Below, in pieces: positions 1-6,053 of a DNA stretch of 6,053 nucleotides (position 1 is the stretch's first letter; each line of letters begins with the position of its first letter). Below the pieces are notes generated by a model. The model ran no database searches and had not been told where the DNA came from. It was given only the letters and a program-made list of their open reading frames with translations. The stretch comes from Candidatus Bathyarchaeota archaeon. GTDB taxonomy: Archaea > Thermoproteota > Bathyarchaeia > TCS64. Both the position numbers and the translations under genes were made by a program. The stretch lies in contig JAGTQJ010000085.1 in assembly GCA_018396515.1 (NCBI GenBank), positions 1 to 6,053 on the forward strand, in the 5' to 3' direction.

Positions 1-295
1 GGGTATCCCTCTAGCCTTTCTTCCATCTCGCTGGTTGAGGGTTGAGACCTGAAGAATGACTCTGCCATAGGCGATCAGTAGGCGAAGTGCTTGAAGATGG
101 ATAAAAGATCTCCCCCTCCTAGTGCAAGGGTTGGCCCCACAAACCTGCTCGGCTCAGCCAATTAAAGGTTGAGCTGAACCCAGATTATATGAGGAGGATG
201 GATATAGAGACCCTAAGAGGCCGATCAATGGGCTTTTGATGGGGCGATGGCCTCACAGGTTATATTCTGCTTCCCTGCCTGGAGCAGCGTGATGG

Positions 296-329
296 ATACA
301 ATTAATTAACAACTAAATCATCATAGATT
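296..329 (+). promoter_or_regulatory. Possible promoter region of the oxidoreductase gene
   Basis: This is an AT-rich block in otherwise G+C-rich DNA. It contains ATTAATTAA at 301-309, which could act as a degenerate archaeal TATA element. Transcription would then start near 330, giving a leader of roughly 15 nt that just includes the ribosome-binding site at 333-338. A second candidate is TTATATT near 261-267, which would give a longer leader. Neither matches the TATA-box consensus well and no clear BRE is visible, so the position is a guess from spacing and composition. Confidence 0.3.
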
Positions 330-332
330 GTT

Positions 333-338
333 GGTGGA
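333..338 (+). promoter_or_regulatory. Ribosome-binding site (GGTGGA) that fixes the TTG start
   Basis: GGTGGA lies six bases before the TTG at 345-347. It resembles the GGTGAT-type archaeal Shine-Dalgarno sequence, complementary to the 3' end of 16S rRNA. No ATG or GTG occurs nearby in the frame, and the protein read from this TTG begins with the usual N-terminus of the family (G-Y-x-G-K-x-L-x-V-D-L). Spacing and homology therefore agree on a TTG start. Confidence 0.7.
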
Positions 339-344
339 TTAAAC

Positions 345-2234
345 TTGCCGTTTGGATATGCAGGTAAGGTCCTGTGGGTGGATCTCGAATACGGGAGGAT
401 TAGGGTTGAGGAGCCTTCGGAGAACTGGTATAGGATGTATCTCGGTGGGATGGGGGCCGTGGCCTACTACCTCCTCAGAGAGCTGGAGGCGGGGGTGGAT
501 CCCCTAGGCCCGGAGAACATCCTTGTAATGGCTACGGGCGTCATAACCGGAGCGCCCTTCTCAGGGAGCGGACGCAACGCCGTGGGCGGAAAGTCCCCAC
601 TGACTGGGGGCTTCGGGGAGTCGGATGTTGGGGGCTACTGGGGGGCTGAGCTGAAGCACGCGGGCTTCGACGCCATAATCTTCAAGGGGGCCTCGGAGGA
701 GCCCGTCTGGCTCTGGGTCGAGGATGGCAAAGCGGAGCTTAGGGATGCATCGAGCCTCTGGGGGCTCGAGGTGGGGGAATGCCAAGATAGGATGAGATCG
801 GAGGTGGGGGAGCCCCAGGCCAAGACGGCCATCATAGGGCCTGGAGGGGAGAGGCTGGTCAGGTTCGCCTCGGTGATCAACGATCTCAACCATGTGGCAG
901 GCAGGTGCGGTCTGGGCGCCGTGATGGGGTCTAAGAGGCTGAAGGGGGTGGCCGTGAGGGGGCATAACCCCCCGAAGGTTGCAGACCCAGAGAGGCTCAG
1001 GGAGCTGGCCAGGCTGGTAAACTCCAGGATACCGACGGAGGCTAGGAGCCTCCACGAGTATGGGACCGGGGCAGCCATGGACGCCTATATGGAGACAGGC
1101 AACCTCCCGACGAGGAACTTCAGGGATGGGGGCTTCAAGGAGGTCATCGAGATCGACGCTATCGCCGTTAAAAACAGGTTTAGGGTCGGGATGGAGACCT
1201 GCTACGCCTGCGGGGTCCGCTGCAAGAAGGTCGTCGAGCTGAAGGAGCCCTACATCGTGGAGGCGAGGTATGGAGGCCCCGAGTATGAGACCCTAGCAGC
1301 CCTAGGGTCAGACTGCGGGGTCTCAGACCTCGCCGCCATATGTAAGGCCAACGAACTTTGCCAGAGGTATGGGCTAGATACGATAAGCACCGGGGCGACG
1401 ATAGCCTTCGCCATGGAGTGCTACGAGAACAATATAATCTCCAAGGAGGATACAGGCGGGATCGACCTGAGGTTCGGGAATGCCGATGCCATGGTCAAGA
1501 TGGTTGAGATGATAGGGAGGAGGGAGGGCATAGGGGACCTCCTGGCTGAGGGGGTGAAGAGGGCCTCGGAGAGGCTTGGCTCCGGAGCTGAGGCCTACGC
1601 GATCCATGTGAAGGGGTTGGAGGTTCCCATGCATGAGCCCAGGTTGAAGAAGGGGCTAGGCCTAGGCTACGCCGTCTGCCCGATGGGCGCGGACCACTGC
1701 GCAAACTTCCATGACACCTTCATGACTCCGGAGAACTACATGAGAGTCAGGCCCCTAGGAATCCTGGAGGAGGTCCCTGTCGATAGCCTTGGGGGTGAGA
1801 AGGTACGGCTTTATAAGAGGTGGACGGAGATGAGGGTGGTCGCCAACAGCCTATCCATCTGCCAGTTCCCCCCATGGAGGTTCTCAGAGTACGTCGACCT
1901 CGTCCAGGCTGTCACGGGTTGGGACATATCGATGCTGGAGCTCGCGGAGGCGGCTGAGAGGATCCTAACCCTCGCCAGGCTGTTCAACATCAGGGAGGGC
2001 CTAACATCGGCGGACGACTGGCTCCCGGAGAGGTTCTTCCAACCCCAGACCTCAGGCCCCCTATCCAAGAGGGCTATGGAACCAGGGGAACTGAGGAGGG
2101 CCATAGAGCTCTACTACGGGATGATGGGATGGGACAGGGATGGGATACCCCTACCTGAAACCCTCCAAAGGCTTGGGATCGGGTGGGCCGAAGTGCACCT
2201 CCCGCTAAAGGGGACTGAGAGGCTGATAGTCTGA
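345..2234 (+). CDS. aor: Aldehyde:ferredoxin oxidoreductase (tungsten-pterin enzyme)
   Basis: This cytoplasmic enzyme oxidises aldehydes to carboxylic acids and passes the electrons to ferredoxin. The family uses a tungsten bis-pterin cofactor and one [4Fe-4S] cluster. The 629-residue product is close to the usual length and looks complete. The N-terminal domain (about 1-205) holds the conserved blocks GGKSPLTGGF (81-90), ELKHAGFDAIIFKG and GRCGLGAVMGSKRLK (186-200). The C-terminal domain (about 215-600) carries the cluster ligands C286, C289 and C293 (CYACGVRC) with the distant C506, the active-site region GPEYET (E313/E315), a pterin-contact segment around D345, and GADH ending in H451. Two sites depart from the usual pattern: N-S-L-S-I-C at 501-506 instead of D-x-x-G-L-C, and PMGADH instead of RGADH. 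The start is TTG. It is the only plus-strand gene and no ferredoxin or cofactor gene is adjacent. Substrate range cannot be read from sequence; AOR, GOR and WOR-like subfamilies are all possible. Confidence 0.93.
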   Translation: MPFGYAGKVLWVDLEYGRIRVEEPSENWYRMYLGGMGAVAYYLLRELEAGVDPLGPENILVMATGVITGAPFSGSGRNAVGGKSPLTGGFGESDVGGYWGAELKHAGFDAIIFKGASEEPVWLWVEDGKAELRDASSLWGLEVGECQDRMRSEVGEPQAKTAIIGPGGERLVRFASVINDLNHVAGRCGLGAVMGSKRLKGVAVRGHNPPKVADPERLRELARLVNSRIPTEARSLHEYGTGAAMDAYMETGNLPTRNFRDGGFKEVIEIDAIAVKNRFRVGMETCYACGVRCKKVVELKEPYIVEARYGGPEYETLAALGSDCGVSDLAAICKANELCQRYGLDTISTGATIAFAMECYENNIISKEDTGGIDLRFGNADAMVKMVEMIGRREGIGDLLAEGVKRASERLGSGAEAYAIHVKGLEVPMHEPRLKKGLGLGYAVCPMGADHCANFHDTFMTPENYMRVRPLGILEEVPVDSLGGEKVRLYKRWTEMRVVANSLSICQFPPWRFSEYVDLVQAVTGWDISMLELAEAAERILTLARLFNIREGLTSADDWLPERFFQPQTSGPLSKRAMEPGELRRAIELYYGMMGWDRDGIPLPETLQRLGIGWAEVHLPLKGTERLIV

Positions 2235-2261
2235 GAGGCCTCAGCCCTAAATCAGCTTTTT
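2231..2261 (+). terminator. Possible transcription terminator after the oxidoreductase gene
   Basis: A short hairpin, CTGAG-AGGC-CTCAG (2231-2244), overlaps the stop codon and is followed by a run of five T at 2257-2261. Archaeal termination mainly needs T-runs, so the T5 may matter more than the small stem. The T-run lies inside the 3' end of the convergent ClC gene. Both elements are weak. Confidence 0.3.
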
Positions 2262-3968
2262 CAGGATGTCCATCCCAGCTATGACGCCCCTCAGCTCCCT
2301 CCCATCAAGATCCCTTACAACATATACATGATCGGCCCTATATTCGATCATCAGATCCATAACTTTCCCTATGCTTTCATCCTCCTTAACCATTATAGGG
2401 CTTCTTAAGGGCATAGAGTTCAACGTAAGCCTCCTCTTATATTCAGGGATCTTTAGAACATCTTCTATTTCTATACATCCAATCAATGCCATGGATTCAG
2501 TTACAACAGGATAAACTCTATAATTATGATACTTCATTATATTGACTGCCTCATCTAAAATCATCCCCTCAAGTAGAAAGACGGGGTTGGTGGTCATCAC
2601 CTGAGCAACCTTAAGCTCCTTCAGGGTGTCGACCCTCCCCCTCTCCTTCAGGTTGTGGTAGAGTACCTCCACGGCCTCTTCCTCCTCCACCATGCGGTGG
2701 ACTGGTTGAACATCTGAGAGGAAGGTGGATCTTCCAGATGCGAAGTACGCGGTGGTGGCCGAGATGAGGGATGGGATTATGGATGATGGACCAGAGGTCT
2801 CGGCCACGAAGGCTATGCTCGCGAATAGGGTCTTACTGGTTGAAGATATAAGGGCGGCGATCGCCGCCGTGACAATTATCTTGTCCTGAACCCCCATCAC
2901 TCCTCCAGCATATGCCGCCCCGAGGGCTGACCCAACGAATATCGAGGGCACGAAGAGCCCACCACTCCCCCCAGAGCTGAGGGTTATCGAGGTCGCAATC
3001 ATCTTAAAAACAATGAGGGATACCAGGAGGCCCAGGGGGAGATCCTCTCCATGGAGAAGCTCCCCTATAGTATCGTAGCCGAGACCGAGGGTCTGGGGGT
3101 AGAACCATCCAATCAATCCTAAAAGCAGCCCACCGGTTATAGGGTTCAGGATCCTTACAGGGCCCACTGAGGCCAGCCTCTTCATAAACCTGAACAGGGC
3201 TGTGAAGACTACTCCACATCCGGCCGTTATGAGGCCGAGGATGAGAGCATGGAAGGCCGTCCAGTACGATGGCGGGGTTGGGTATGGGACCATTGGGAAG
3301 ATCGTCTCTGAGCCAAGCATACCTATCGAGATGAGGTAGGCCACCAGGGATGAGAACGTGGCTGGTATGAAGGCCTCCCTAACAAGGTCCCTCTGGTATG
3401 GGATCTCGATGGCGTATAATATGCCCGTCAGGGGTGCCTTGAAGACCGCAGATATCCCGGCAGCTGCACCAGTGAGGAGGTATTTCCTTAAATCTTCATG
3501 GGAGACCCCAAGCCTTCTACAAATGGCCGATGCCACACCTCCACCCAGGAGGAGGCTGGGCCCCTCAAGGCCCGCGCTTCCACCGAGGCCTATGGTTATG
3601 GCTGAGGCGATGGGCTTAACCAAGGTATCCCTCTCGGGTATAAACCCCTCACCATAGTGGTAGAGTTCAAGCAGCTCATGAGTTCCACATCCAGTTGTCT
3701 TCACCTCAGCCAACCCCTTAACAAGAAGATATGCAACGGACAGACCTAAGACGGGCATGAGGACGATGTAACGTCTCACCTCATAGGTCGATGTGAAATT
3801 GCCCCAGATGTAGGTATATAGCCTCACAAACCCGACGGTGGACAGCCCAACAGCTAAACCTATAAGGCAGGAACTCCCAATAATGGATCCGTATACGCCC
3901 AGCCTCAACCATCCAAGGGGCCTGTTCCCTTCTCGGCCCTCCTTGAGGCCGTCTCCTGAACCCTTCAT
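2247..3968 (-). CDS. ClC-family chloride channel/transporter with C-terminal CBS pair
   Basis: This is an integral membrane protein of the ClC family, which moves chloride or related anions either as a channel or as an anion/proton exchanger. From the ATG at 3968 it has 573 residues. The membrane domain (about 25-430) has many hydrophobic segments and the family motifs: GLEGP at 133-137 with gating glutamate E135, GGLFVP at 336-341, and Y408 near the expected central anion-binding tyrosine. A CBS pair follows (about 452-506 and 519-572), a regulatory module that usually binds adenine nucleotides. The GSGIP-like motif is GCGTH (93-97), and the site matching internal proton glutamate E203 of E. 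coli ClC is I189, after E188 in APLTGILYAIEI. The frame stays open to a GTG at 4046, adding 26 residues. I prefer 3968 (or the adjacent TTG at 3971) because a TATA-like box lies about 35 nt upstream, at leaderless spacing, and the GTG has no ribosome-binding site. DNA for the CBS region is unusually AT-rich. The gene converges on the oxidoreductase gene. Confidence 0.9.
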   Translation of the reverse strand: MKGSGDGLKEGREGNRPLGWLRLGVYGSIIGSSCLIGLAVGLSTVGFVRLYTYIWGNFTSTYEVRRYIVLMPVLGLSVAYLLVKGLAEVKTTGCGTHELLELYHYGEGFIPERDTLVKPIASAITIGLGGSAGLEGPSLLLGGGVASAICRRLGVSHEDLRKYLLTGAAAGISAVFKAPLTGILYAIEIPYQRDLVREAFIPATFSSLVAYLISIGMLGSETIFPMVPYPTPPSYWTAFHALILGLITAGCGVVFTALFRFMKRLASVGPVRILNPITGGLLLGLIGWFYPQTLGLGYDTIGELLHGEDLPLGLLVSLIVFKMIATSITLSSGGSGGLFVPSIFVGSALGAAYAGGVMGVQDKIIVTAAIAALISSTSKTLFASIAFVAETSGPSSIIPSLISATTAYFASGRSTFLSDVQPVHRMVEEEEAVEVLYHNLKERGRVDTLKELKVAQVMTTNPVFLLEGMILDEAVNIMKYHNYRVYPVVTESMALIGCIEIEDVLKIPEYKRRLTLNSMPLRSPIMVKEDESIGKVMDLMIEYRADHVYVVRDLDGRELRGVIAGMDILKKLI

Positions 3969-3998
3969 CAACAGGTTTCTTGAAGAGAAATAAACCAG

Positions 3999-4006
3999 CT
4001 TATAAG
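3999..4006 (-). promoter_or_regulatory. TATA-like box for the ClC gene
   Basis: CTTATAAG lies about 35 nt before the ATG at 3968 on the minus strand. Archaeal TATA boxes sit roughly 26 nt before the transcription start, which would put the start around 3976 and give an almost leaderless mRNA. This fits the lack of a Shine-Dalgarno sequence before the ATG. If translation instead began at the upstream GTG (4046), this box would fall inside coding sequence. A copy of the AAGTTATGC repeat (4004-4012) overlaps it. Confidence 0.5.
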
Positions 4007-4012
4007 TTATGC
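4004..4012. repeat. AAGTTATGC repeat copy overlapping the TATA-like box
   Basis: This 9-base word recurs exactly at 4058-4066, where it forms one half of a 16-bp inverted repeat. Here only the half-site is present, and it overlaps the TATA-like box. The two copies are 54 bp apart, close to five helical turns. A transcription factor could bind both, but that is inference. Confidence 0.4.
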
Positions 4013-4049
4013 TGCAAACGAAATATGGGAGTGAAAACTGGGACACTTA

Positions 4050-4065
4050 CATAACTAAAGTTATG
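4050..4065. repeat. 16-bp inverted repeat upstream of the ClC gene (candidate operator)
   Basis: CATAACT-AA-AGTTATG has perfect 7-bp arms around a 2-bp centre, which is the typical shape of a site for a dimeric winged-helix or similar regulator. It lies about 45 bp upstream of the TATA-like box, in the gap between the aminotransferase and ClC genes, and its right half is repeated next to that box. No regulator gene is present in the window. Confidence 0.45.
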
Positions 4066-4136
4066 CGACTTCACCCTTGGCAGGATAATGGGTGGCTGGA
4101 AAATGGGTGAGAGGTGTGGCTCGGGAGGCCGTGATC

Positions 4137-5531
4137 TCAGGGTTTTCGGGGGAGATCGAACCTCTTCGCGGTCTCCCCTATGACCTCCTCTAGGAGGTTA
4201 AGCCCCTCCTCCACCTGCTCCTCTGTTATTGTTAGGCATGGCATCATCCTTATTATGCCTGTCCCAGGGCTTGTTCCTACGATCAGGCCCTTCTCCTTGG
4301 CCTTATCCGTGAGGTAGACCATGGGGTTGTGGTTCGGGTCGAGCCTCTGCTCGGGCGTCAAGCCCCTTGGGACAATCTCATCCCTTGTCTCGGGGTTTGC
4401 CACGAGCTCCACGCCCATGAAGAGGCCTAGGCCTCTAATATCTCCGATTATCGGCTGCCTCTCTTGCATCCCCCTCAGCTCCTCCATCATGTGGGCCCCC
4501 ATCTTGGCGGCCCTCTCGGCGAGCCTCTCCTTATAGTAGTATTCTATCACCGCTAGGGCTGTGGCGCATGCCAGGGCGTGGCCGCTGTATGTGTAGCTGT
4601 GGGGGAATCCCCTCTCGTCGAAGTAGTCCCCTATCATCTTGTTCACGATTGTGGCCCCTAGGGGAACATAGCCTGAGGTTATCCCCTTCGCATAGGTCTC
4701 GACGTCTGGGACCACGTTCCAGTGCTCGCAGGCGAACATCCTCCCAGTCCTCGCGAAGCCCGTCATCACCTCATCGAAGATTAGGAGGATCCCCTTCTCG
4801 TCGCAGATCCTCCTCACCCTCGGCCAGTAATCCGGAGGTGGGACCACCTGCCCAGCCCAGCTGCATATGGGCTCAGCCATGAAGGCCGCTATGAACCTCT
4901 CCCCCTCCTTCTCGATGGTGTATCTGATGAACTCTGCGCAGAGGAGGTCACACTCTGGGTAGGTCTTCTTGAAGGGGCACCTGTAACAGTATGGAGCGGG
5001 GACATGCTTGAACTCCTCAAAGATGCTTAGGCCTAGTAGCTGCCTGGTACGGGCGCTTCCCCCCACGCTCATCGAGGCGTAGGTGGAGCCATGATAGGCA
5101 TCCCAGAAACTTATGATCTTGGGGGCTCCCCTATAGAGCTGGGCGAGCTTTATCGCAGCCTCATTCGCCTCCGTCCCGCTGTTGCTGAAGAATGATTTGC
5201 ATAGGTCTCCCGGGGTTATCTGGGCCAGCCTCTTGGCCAGCCTTATCTGGGGGACGTTGAAGTAGCTGGGAGAAGAGTAGGCGAGCTCATCGAGCTGCCT
5301 CTTAGCTGCCTCGATGATCTCCCTGTTCCCCAGCCCGATGTGGACATTATAAAGCTGAGAGATGAGATCTATGTATCTCTTTCCCCTAGCATCATAGAAG
5401 TATGCACCCTCACCCCACACGACTATGGGCTCCTCAACCCCTGGACGGGGCTCCCACCTCTGGATCAGATAGGCCCTCCCCTCTTCATAGAGGCGCTTGA
5501 CCTCCTCCTCGCTGAGATTCTTTCCACTCAT
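4137..5531 (-). CDS. Class III PLP-dependent aminotransferase
   Basis: This is a cytoplasmic fold-type I aminotransferase of class III, the group containing omega-amino acid:pyruvate, GABA, taurine and ornithine aminotransferases. It moves an amino group from an amine or amino acid to a 2-oxo acid. The 464-residue protein is full length. Visible signatures are [13 protein letters not shown] (118-130, cofactor phosphate binding), DAYHGST with Y146 and H147, [13 protein letters not shown] with D253 (pyridine nitrogen), AKG with Schiff-base lysine K282, and T314 in the segment that reaches the partner active site. An insert carries four cysteines, C182, C185, C194 and C198 (CX2C-X8-CX3C), which might bind a metal or be structural; similar inserts occur in some class III members. 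The ATG at 5531 gives a normal N-terminus; the ribosome-binding site is weak (GGGAT). The gene stands alone, 168 nt ahead of the ClC ATG on the same strand. The amino donor cannot be told from sequence. Confidence 0.9.
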   Translation of the reverse strand: MSGKNLSEEEVKRLYEEGRAYLIQRWEPRPGVEEPIVVWGEGAYFYDARGKRYIDLISQLYNVHIGLGNREIIEAAKRQLDELAYSSPSYFNVPQIRLAKRLAQITPGDLCKSFFSNSGTEANEAAIKLAQLYRGAPKIISFWDAYHGSTYASMSVGGSARTRQLLGLSIFEEFKHVPAPYCYRCPFKKTYPECDLLCAEFIRYTIEKEGERFIAAFMAEPICSWAGQVVPPPDYWPRVRRICDEKGILLIFDEVMTGFARTGRMFACEHWNVVPDVETYAKGITSGYVPLGATIVNKMIGDYFDERGFPHSYTYSGHALACATALAVIEYYYKERLAERAAKMGAHMMEELRGMQERQPIIGDIRGLGLFMGVELVANPETRDEIVPRGLTPEQRLDPNHNPMVYLTDKAKEKGLIVGTSPGTGIIRMMPCLTITEEQVEEGLNLLEEVIGETAKRFDLPRKP

Positions 5532-5567
5532 AAAGGATCCCTAGTACTCATGAAACCTAAGGGCTCT

Positions 5568-5598
5568 TAACTTTATCCCCCTATTTGGTAAATAATTA
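5568..5598 (-). promoter_or_regulatory. Possible promoter of the aminotransferase gene
   Basis: Two AT-rich stretches on the minus strand could serve as a TATA box for the ATG at 5531: GATAAAGTTA (5577-5568), which would give a leader of about 16 nt, and AATTATTTA (5598-5590), giving about 37 nt. The second overlaps the final stop codon of the PIN gene remnant. Neither is a strong match, and the choice between them is open. Confidence 0.35.
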
Positions 5599-6034
5599 GG
5601 AGATATCCTCCGGAACTCTTAACCCAACCCACTGAGTCAAAATCTTTATGAAACTGTTGTTTCCGTGGAAAGTTCTTTCAGGGCTTGAACCGGGAGGGCA
5701 TCGCCAAAGCCCAAGCCATAATCCCTCATCACGGAGGTATCCCTTATCCGGCCCCTAAACCCGTGGGATAGACCTGGAGCCCCCTATAGTGGAGGAGGGA
5801 GACCAGGAACAGGGCCAGCTCCTCCAAGGTTTTACCGTAATTCTCCATGACAACCACGATGGAATCCATTTGAAAGTATTTTATCGCCGACCTTATGGAG
5901 CCACTCCCCCTCCTCAAGAATCGCTTGCAAGCCTCTGCTTGGTGCTCCACCAATGCCACTTCCAGGAACATGTCCGAGTCAATTAACACGGCGGTATCCA
6001 AGGCTCTTCCCAGCCCTGATTCTCCGAGCCTCAT
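5596..6034 (-). pseudogene. Frameshifted PIN-domain gene (VapC-like toxin), decayed
   Basis: PIN-domain proteins of the VapC type are ribonuclease toxins of toxin-antitoxin pairs, very common in thermophilic archaea. The intact first part (from ATG 6034 to a stop at 5744, 96 codons) has the PIN start AVLIDSDMFLEV with acidic D19, then a central SAIKYFQMDSI block, and breaks off after GLQVYP. The missing C-terminus lies downstream in other frames: RDTSVMRDYGLGFGDAL, with the conserved late Asp, then QALKELSTETTVS ending at a stop at 5648-5646; KDFDSVG back in the first frame (about 5647-5627); and GLRVPEDIS with a stop at 5598-5596 in the third frame. Together these restore the family's usual length of about 140 residues. 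Three shifts in about 170 bp point to a dead gene. The start may be ATG 6034 (preceded by GGTGGAG), TTG 6001, or lie outside the window, since the frame stays open to the edge. No antitoxin gene is visible; it would be expected just upstream, outside the window. Confidence 0.75.
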
Positions 6035-6053
6035 AAAGCTCCACCCAGCCCCC

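Larger units (their letters stand above)
1..344. other. Non-coding region upstream of the oxidoreductase gene
   Basis: No gene can be supported here. All three forward frames carry several stops. On the minus strand one frame is open from about 153 to the window edge (51 codons), but it has no ATG, GTG or TTG start and no recognisable motif. I see no tRNA or rRNA signature, no CRISPR-type repeats and no terminal inverted repeats. The heptamer GGTTGAG occurs as a perfect tandem pair at 33-46 and once more at 168-174, probably by chance. The last 50 bases become AT-rich and probably hold the promoter of the downstream gene. Confidence 0.6.

Noticed and set aside
247..309. A 20-residue leader peptide upstream of the oxidoreductase gene (ATG 247 to TAA 309)
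   Set aside because: It has only a weak ribosome-binding site, no codon pattern suggesting regulation, and probably overlaps the promoter, so it would not be on the transcript.
318..324. Minus-strand ATGATGA resembling the C box of an archaeal C/D-box RNA
   Set aside because: No D box (CTGA) or internal C'/D' boxes follow at the right spacing; the heptamer alone is not evidence.
561..1078. Long minus-strand open frames antisense to the oxidoreductase gene
   Set aside because: They lie fully within a strongly conserved coding region, have Pro/Ser/Leu-rich low-complexity translations, and show no motifs or ribosome-binding sites. They are by-products of the G+C-rich codon bias.
3358..3657. 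Plus-strand 99-codon frame antisense to the ClC gene
   Set aside because: The conserved ClC motif GLEGP and the APLTGIL segment are encoded on the other strand across this interval, and the translation has no recognisable features.
4568..4882. Plus-strand open frame rich in Arg and Ser inside the aminotransferase gene
   Set aside because: The composition is that of a frame-shadow (Ser/Arg/Pro repeats) and the opposite strand encodes the active-site region of a clear aminotransferase.
345..5531. One metabolic operon combining oxidoreductase, ClC channel and aminotransferase
   Set aside because: The oxidoreductase is on the opposite strand and convergent, and the two minus-strand genes are about 170 nt apart with a separate promoter candidate.
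1..6053. CRISPR array, insertion sequence, tRNA or rRNA
   Set aside because: I found no regularly spaced repeats, no terminal inverted repeats with target duplications, no transposase motifs, and no tRNA T-loop or rRNA signature by eye.

Overview
The window looks like archaeal chromosome, probably from a thermophilic or anaerobic lineage of the Thermoproteota/Bathyarchaeia type; I cannot name a genus. The evidence is an aldehyde:ferredoxin oxidoreductase (a tungsten-pterin enzyme typical of anaerobic archaea), a TATA-box-like element (CTTATAAG) at leaderless spacing before one gene, a TTG start preceded by a GGTGGA ribosome-binding site, a VapC-type PIN gene, strong preference for AGG arginine and ATA isoleucine codons, and fairly high G+C in the genes. 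The lineage is inference.

Layout: positions 1-344 hold no gene I can support, only the upstream region of the first gene. Positions 345-2234 (+) encode a complete aldehyde:ferredoxin oxidoreductase. It converges, with a 12-nt gap, on a minus-strand ClC-family anion channel/transporter with a C-terminal CBS pair (about 2247-3968). Upstream of that gene lie a TATA-like box, a 16-bp inverted repeat and a repeated half-site. A class III PLP aminotransferase follows on the minus strand (4137-5531). The right edge (5596-6034, minus) is a PIN-domain (VapC-like) gene whose second half is spread over three reading frames, so it appears to be decayed.

The genes do not form an obvious single pathway. 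The oxidoreductase is alone on its strand. The ClC gene and the aminotransferase share a strand but are separated by about 170 nt, with a separate promoter candidate for ClC. The oxidoreductase and the aminotransferase could both serve amino-acid fermentation (transamination to 2-oxo acids, and oxidation of the aldehydes formed from them to acids with ferredoxin reduction), but proximity is the only link seen here.

I see no clear new multi-gene system. The points most worth checking are the frameshifted PIN gene, the ClC protein with an isoleucine where H+-coupled exchangers carry the internal proton glutamate and with an unusual GCGTH selectivity motif, the operator-like repeats before that gene, and a sharply AT-rich patch within its CBS region.
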